Assembly: GCA_027459785.1 (NCBI GenBank)
Contig: DAIDGU010000062.1
Coordinates: forward strand, 1-53,492
Length of the DNA stretch: 53,492 nucleotides
Reading direction: 5' to 3'
Source of the DNA: Ktedonobacteria bacterium
Lineage (GTDB): Bacteria > Chloroflexota > Ktedonobacteria > Ktedonobacterales > JACDGC01
The position numbers and the translations under genes are program-made. Shown here piece by piece: positions 49,684 through 53,492 of the stretch (position 1 is the stretch's first letter; each line of letters begins with the position of its first letter). The notes below the pieces were generated by a model, which worked only from the letters and a program-made list of their open reading frames with translations, searched no databases and had not been told where the DNA came from.

Positions 49684-50907
49684 ATGAACACTTCAATCGG
49701 CATCAAAGCTAATACCATTATTTCTGCCAGTTATAAAACCGACATTCCGGCCTTTTACGGAGACTGGTTCATGTCGCGCTTGGAGCATGGCTACTGCGGC
49801 ATGGTCAACGCCTACAATCGTAATCAAGCGACTTTTGTTAGTCTAAGACCCTGTGATGTGAGCGGGATTGTCTTCTGGACCAAAAATATTGGCCCCTTCA
49901 TGAAGCATCTTGACCGTGTGCGCGAATTAGGTTTTCCATTCGTTGTTCAGCATACGATCAATGGCTATGCACAATCGCGGTTTGAAGCAGTCGTTAGTTC
50001 TGATGAGGCTATCGAGAATCTCGGTCAAATTCGCAATGAGTATGGTCCGCATGTAGTCGTCTGGCGCTATGACCCAATTGTCATCACAACGAATACTCCA
50101 GTAGAGCATCATGAAGCTAATTTTGCCCAACTCGCAGAAGGTTTAAAAGGGGTTACTGATGAAGTTGTAATTTCATTTGTCCAACCCTATAAAAAAACAC
50201 AAAGCAATATGAGAGAGCGCGAAGCTGCCTATGGCTTTGATTGGATCGATAATCATGACTTCATAATTACCTTTGAAGAGCACGTTTCCAAAAAGACAGG
50301 AAGAGTTATGCGACGCCGTATTTGGCAAGAAACAGATGAGTCTTTGGAGCGAAAACGATCCCTCGCTCAGAGGCTTGCGGTAGTTGCGAAAGCTGTTGAT
50401 ATGCAATTGACAATCTGCTCACCTCCGCAGGTTTTTTTTACTGGATTACTGGCTGATCCACATTCGTTGTCGTGTCCTGTTATGGCGGCACATTGTGTGG
50501 AAACACAGCGGCTAAACAAGATCATCGCATCGAGCGAATTTGCCCATTTTTTACCGCAAGATCGACCAAATCTCCCGGTGAAAATTCAGGGCAACCGTGA
50601 CACTTGTGAATGTTATCCTTCAACAGATATTGGCGAATATGATACTTGTCCCTATGGCTGTGCATATTGTTATGCTGTCAGCCATCGTGAAACAGCCAAA
50701 CGATTCTATACAGAGCAATCATCACGGCTTAGCGAAATACCAGGTGGGCAATATAGTAGCCCGTTCCTCGATCCTCGTCATATGGAGCGTTTTCCTGAAT
50801 TTCGTGACGACAATAATGCATGGGTGCAGGAACGGTTTGCTCAAATCGATACCAAGCAAACTTCCATGTTTCAACAATCAGAGGATGAAGATAAACATCC
50901 TCTTTGA
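49684..50907 (+). CDS. DUF1848 family protein (radical-SAM-like Cys motif)
   Basis: A 407-residue protein of the DUF1848 family: IISASYKTDIPAFYGDWFMS at the N-terminus, SGIVFWTKNIGPFMKHLDRV, VVVWRYDPIVITTN, and the C-terminal cluster CECYPSTDIGEYDTCPYGCA followed by YCYA, which contains a CxxxCxxC motif like that of radical SAM enzymes. The position of this motif near the C-terminus is a feature of the family. Function is not established; a reaction on nucleic acid has been suggested by resemblance to spore photoproduct lyase. It is the second gene of the AT-rich module lying inside the split kinase gene. Confidence 0.8.
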   Translation: MNTSIGIKANTIISASYKTDIPAFYGDWFMSRLEHGYCGMVNAYNRNQATFVSLRPCDVSGIVFWTKNIGPFMKHLDRVRELGFPFVVQHTINGYAQSRFEAVVSSDEAIENLGQIRNEYGPHVVVWRYDPIVITTNTPVEHHEANFAQLAEGLKGVTDEVVISFVQPYKKTQSNMREREAAYGFDWIDNHDFIITFEEHVSKKTGRVMRRRIWQETDESLERKRSLAQRLAVVAKAVDMQLTICSPPQVFFTGLLADPHSLSCPVMAAHCVETQRLNKIIASSEFAHFLPQDRPNLPVKIQGNRDTCECYPSTDIGEYDTCPYGCAYCYAVSHRETAKRFYTEQSSRLSEIPGGQYSSPFLDPRHMERFPEFRDDNNAWVQERFAQIDTKQTSMFQQSEDEDKHPL

Positions 50908-51103
50908 CATATATTCTTTTGCGCGCGGCCATCTGCGCATCGCCCGTTTGCACGCGCCGCGCCACGTGGTCCGGCTCCTGCCGGTCGTAATGCTACACCT
51001 GCCAGCCATACAACGCAGCGAGGCGATCCGCGATGGTGGTCTTGCCGGCGCAGGTCGCGCCGCCCAGCCAGAAGACATGTGACAGGTTGTCAGCCATAAC
51101 CAT
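50908..51103 (-). pseudogene. 5' remnant of a split P-loop kinase gene, with nonsense codon
   Basis: Reading from ATG at 51103: a beta strand and Walker A (HVFWLGGATCAGKTTIADRL), then AALYGWQV, then an in-frame TAG (50993-50995), then HYDRQEPDHVARRVQTGDAQ. The frame then runs into the AT-rich module near 50920. The C-terminal remnant is at 48358-48561. The middle of the kinase (probably the ~80-100 residues between) is missing, so the event was insertion with deletion. Confidence 0.65.
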
Positions 51104-51106
51104 TGC

Positions 51107-51400
51107 TTACCATTTCTCCTTATCCGCTAATGGCCCCATATCTACTTCACCGTGAATGTTATCTTTAGTCACCTGCGCGAGCAAGGACGCGAGTGTTTCC
51201 TTGGTCGGAGTGGATAATGAACGACCTTCTTGATTGGCAATATCGATCAGCATTTCAAGTACCTCATGCCCATGCTTTGCTGCTTCTTCATAGGTGTCGC
51301 CGTGGGTTACGGGCTGCATGACACGCTCGGCCCATTCGGGTAGCGTAACGAGATACGCCTGATCTTCGTCCGACCAGGCGATCAGCATAGAATAGTGCAC
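51107..51400 (-). CDS. HicB-family antitoxin
   Basis: A 97-residue protein of the HicB type: YSMLIAWSDEDQAYLVTLPE, then MQPVTHGDTYEEAAKHGHEV and LEMLIDIANQEGRSL. HicB proteins have a partial RNase H-like fold and neutralise the HicA mRNA interferase. The GTG start has AGGAGG 5 bases upstream. Its hicA gene, immediately upstream, is reduced to about 22 conserved codons (51382-51471), so the antitoxin is orphaned. Confidence 0.8.
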   Translation of the reverse strand: MHYSMLIAWSDEDQAYLVTLPEWAERVMQPVTHGDTYEEAAKHGHEVLEMLIDIANQEGRSLSTPTKETLASLLAQVTKDNIHGEVDMGPLADKEKW

Positions 51401-51471
51401 GATAATCCTCCTATGAGGACATATCCAGCCTTTTGCAAGTCGCCACGCAGTTCGCGGACCTTTCGTGGCAT
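51382..51471 (-). pseudogene. Truncated hicA toxin remnant
   Basis: A 29-codon frame begins with AGGAGGAAGGG upstream and reads PRKVRELRGDLQKAGYVLIG, matching the N-terminus of HicA toxins. It then runs through the hicB ribosome-binding site and stops at 51382. The catalytic His region (GKGSH in HicA) is absent. The deletion joined the hicA start to the hicB leader. A TACAAT box lies just upstream. Confidence 0.6.
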
Positions 51472-51562
51472 CCCTTCCTCCTATTGTAGCATAGCTTTTA
51501 TGCTTCTTTCTCTTTTCGTGGCCTTCGTGGAATGTCGTGGCTTTCGTGTTTGATCATCCTCC

Positions 51563-51618
51563 CTTGTACGCCCCCTCTCCATCTCCGATGGGGAGGGGGC
51601 TGGGGGGTGGGGCCGCGC
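51563..51618. repeat. G/C-tract hairpin repeat downstream of the carboxyltransferase gene
   Basis: CCCCCTCTCC, then ATCTCCGAT, then GGGGAGGGGGCTGGGGG: a hairpin of C- and G-tracts, a type widespread as dispersed repeats in some phyla. It lies directly after the carboxyltransferase stop codon and could terminate transcription. The preceding 40 bases contain several TTCGTGG words. Confidence 0.5.
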
Positions 51619-51621
51619 TCC

Positions 51622-53229
51622 CTACATCCGGAACACGCCGAACTTCGTCTCAGGGATGGGCGCGCGCGTGGCGGCGGCCAGGCCCAGCGCCAGCACGCGG
51701 CGCGTGTCCAGCGGATCGATGATGCCGTCGTCCCACAGGCGGGCGGTGCTGTAATAGGGATTGCCCTCGGCCTCATATTTGGCGATGGTCGGCGCTTTGA
51801 AGGCGTCTTCTTCTTCCGGCGTCATCGTTTCGCCACGCGTGGCCAGATTGTCGCGCCGGACGGTCAGCAACACGTTCGCGGCCTGCTCGCCGCCCATCAC
51901 GGAGATACGCGCGTTGGGCCACATCCAGAGCTGGCGGGGGCCGTAGGCGCGACCGCACATGCCATAGTTGCCCGCGCCGAAGCTGTTGCCAATCATCACG
52001 GTGAACTTGGGAACAGCGGCGTTGGCGACGGCCATCACCATCTTCGCGCCGTCCTTGGCGATGCCGCCCGCCTCATATTGCCGCCCGACCATGAAGCCCG
52101 TGATGTTTTGCAGGAAGATCAGCGGCGTCTTGCGCTCGCAGCACAGTTCGATGAAATGCGTCGCTTTCAGCGCGCTCTGGCTGAAAAGCACGCCGTTGTT
52201 GGCGATGATGCCGACGGGATAACCGAACAGCCGCGCGAAGCCGCACACCAGCGTCTCGCCATAATTCGCCTTGAATTCGTGGAAGCGCGAGCCATCCACC
52301 AGCCGCGCGATGATCTCATGCACGTCGTAGCCGCGCCGCCAGTCGCGCCCAATGATGCCGTAGATCTCCGCCGGATCATACTTCGGCTCCTCCGGCGGGA
52401 GGATCTCCCACGGCTCGTAGCGCGGGCGGTTCAGGTTGGCGACGATCTCGCGCACGATGGCCAGCGCGTGCGCGTCGTTCAAGGCATAATGATCGGCCAC
52501 GCCGGAGATGCGCGTGTGGACTTCCGCGCCGCCCAGGTCTTCGGCGCTCACCTCCTCGCCCGTCGCCGCTTTCACCAGCGGCGGACCGGCCAGGAAGATC
52601 GTCCCGTTGCCGCGCACGATCACCGATTCATCGCTCATCGCTGGCACATACGCGCCGCCGGCAGTACACGACCCCATCACCGCCGCGATCTGCGTGATGC
52701 CCTGTGCCGACATCTGCGCCTGGTTATAGAAGATGCGCCCAAAGTGTTCGCGGTCGGGGAAAACGTCGGCTTGCAAGGGCAGATTCGCGCCGCCGGAATC
52801 GACAAGGTAGATGCATGGCAGGTGATTCTGTTCGGCGATCTCCTGGGCGCGCAGGTGCTTCTTGACCGTCAGCGGGAAGTACGTGCCGCCCTTGACCGTG
52901 GCGTCGTTGGCGACGATGATGCACTCCTGGCCCTCGACCACGCCGATACCCGTCACGATGCCCGCGCCGGGGGCGTCGTCGCCATACATCTCCCACGCGG
53001 CCAGCGCGCTGAATGCCAGGAAGGGCGTGCCAGGATCGCAGAGCGTCGCCACGCGCTCGTGGGCGAGCAACTTGCCGCGCTTGCGGTGTTTAGCGATAGC
53101 GTCTGCACCGCCGCCCGCCTGCACCTGTGCCGTGCGCGCCTGCAACTCCGCCACCAGCGCCGCCATCGCCGCGCGGTTAGCAACAAAATCATCGCCTGCG
53201 GGATCGATCCGCGTCTCCAAAACGCCCAT
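51622..53229 (-). CDS. mccB: Acyl-CoA carboxylase carboxyltransferase subunit (methylcrotonyl-CoA carboxylase beta type)
   Basis: A 535-residue crotonase-fold carboxyltransferase. It follows the methylcrotonyl-CoA carboxylase beta pattern closely: [94 protein letters not shown], and [11 protein letters not shown]. It transfers CO2 from carboxybiotin to an acyl-CoA, probably 3-methylcrotonyl-CoA in leucine degradation; geranyl-CoA or propionyl-CoA is possible. The biotin carboxylase subunit is not in the window. Start 53229 gives the usual family length; the frame is open to 53280. Confidence 0.85.
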   Translation of the reverse strand: MGVLETRIDPAGDDFVANRAAMAALVAELQARTAQVQAGGGADAIAKHRKRGKLLAHERVATLCDPGTPFLAFSALAAWEMYGDDAPGAGIVTGIGVVEGQECIIVANDATVKGGTYFPLTVKKHLRAQEIAEQNHLPCIYLVDSGGANLPLQADVFPDREHFGRIFYNQAQMSAQGITQIAAVMGSCTAGGAYVPAMSDESVIVRGNGTIFLAGPPLVKAATGEEVSAEDLGGAEVHTRISGVADHYALNDAHALAIVREIVANLNRPRYEPWEILPPEEPKYDPAEIYGIIGRDWRRGYDVHEIIARLVDGSRFHEFKANYGETLVCGFARLFGYPVGIIANNGVLFSQSALKATHFIELCCERKTPLIFLQNITGFMVGRQYEAGGIAKDGAKMVMAVANAAVPKFTVMIGNSFGAGNYGMCGRAYGPRQLWMWPNARISVMGGEQAANVLLTVRRDNLATRGETMTPEEEDAFKAPTIAKYEAEGNPYYSTARLWDDGIIDPLDTRRVLALGLAAATRAPIPETKFGVFRM

Positions 53230-53280
53230 GCCTCGTGTGTTCCTCCGCACCTGTGCTGCTTGTATAGGGGTATTGTACAA

Positions 53281-53492
53281 CGTGGCGGGTGGGGACGGGC
53301 GGTTGATGGAGATAGAAGAAAGAATAGGCCACGCCGTGCAAGGCGAACGGGCGGTTGAAACATAGTGGGAGGACGAGCGGGCGGTTGAAACCGCGCCTAA
53401 GCGCCTAGCGGCGACGAAGTCCGCCGTCGCGGACTACCTCCAGTCCACGTAGGTGGACTTCGTGGCGGCACGCCCTTAGGCGCGGTTTCAAC
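53281..53492. repeat. Composite palindromic repeat, copy 4, a near-complete inverted pair at the window edge
   Basis: The lead contains CGGGCGGTTG words at 53297, 53347 and 53376. Then come hairpin 1 (GCGGTTGAAACCGC), hairpin 2 twice (AGTCCGC-CGTC-GCGGACT near 53418, then AGTCCAC-GTAG-GTGGACT near 53443), and finally an inverted hairpin 1 end (TTAGGCGCGGTTTCAAC) running off the window. Thus two copies face each other tail to tail. Confidence 0.8.

Noticed and set aside
53380..53492. GTTGAAAC-containing repeats suggestive of a CRISPR array
   Set aside because: The copies are palindromic, irregularly spaced and scattered between genes, with no uniform spacers and no cas genes in the window.

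Overview
The window is a GC-rich bacterial chromosome segment with about 48 real protein genes, dense in accessory systems. I infer a Chloroflexota-like organism, with moderate confidence. The grounds are the mix of a T-box-controlled threonyl-tRNA synthetase, a TerY/kinase/PP2C operon, abundant short palindromic repeats of a kind common in that phylum, lipoprotein and proline-rich surface proteins, and no Gram-negative envelope genes. No rRNA or tRNA gene was found.

Layout. 1-13900: the 3' end of an AAA/R3H nucleic-acid-binding ATPase; a REP-associated tyrosine transposase (RAYT) between inverted REP arrays; a RlaP-like nucleotidyltransferase; a PQQ-propeller lipoprotein; a signal peptidase I with an altered catalytic residue; a pentapeptide-repeat protein; a MoxR/VWA-metallopeptidase pair; a DUF433/DUF5615 toxin-antitoxin-like pair; an ArsB-type permease; a 5-methyluridine methyltransferase; an XRE-ImmA regulator with a truncated partner. 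14100-23100: housekeeping and conserved genes (APH-fold phosphotransferase, YbjQ, EF-P with an Asn loop tip, membrane proteins, pRiA4b ORF-3-like protein) and thrS with its T-box leader. 23300-25830: a type II restriction-modification system with an XcyI-like endonuclease. 25950-33740: CPBP protease, zinc-type dehydrogenase, a Cys/Gly/Tyr-rich secreted protein divergent from a tandem cupredoxin, AidB-like flavoprotein, TlyA.

34098-45255 is the most striking part. A nine-gene minus-strand operon (43825 down to 35431) has its own promoter. It encodes a membrane coiled-coil protein, a one-span protein with a Thr/Pro stalk, three TerY-like VWA proteins (only one with an intact metal site), a membrane-anchored PP2C phosphatase, a kinase fused to a zinc ribbon and FHA-like domain, and two small proteins sharing a WPT...ER..II motif. 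A further one-span protein lies beyond a palindromic repeat, and ftsW lies just upstream. This looks like an enlarged, membrane-associated TerY-P phospho-signalling system.

45370-51500 is a defence island. It holds AbiE toxin-antitoxin genes, a SLOG-sensor plus two-span membrane-effector pair, an AT-rich module (Rossmann methyltransferase-like plus DUF1848) lying inside the ruins of a P-loop kinase gene, and a HicB whose HicA is reduced to a stub. The window ends with a biotin-dependent carboxyltransferase subunit and another palindromic repeat.

At least four dispersed repeat families occur: REP elements linked to the RAYT; a composite two-hairpin repeat beginning GCGGTTGAAACCGC; a GGCGGACA hairpin; and a CCCCCTC/GAGGGGG hairpin.
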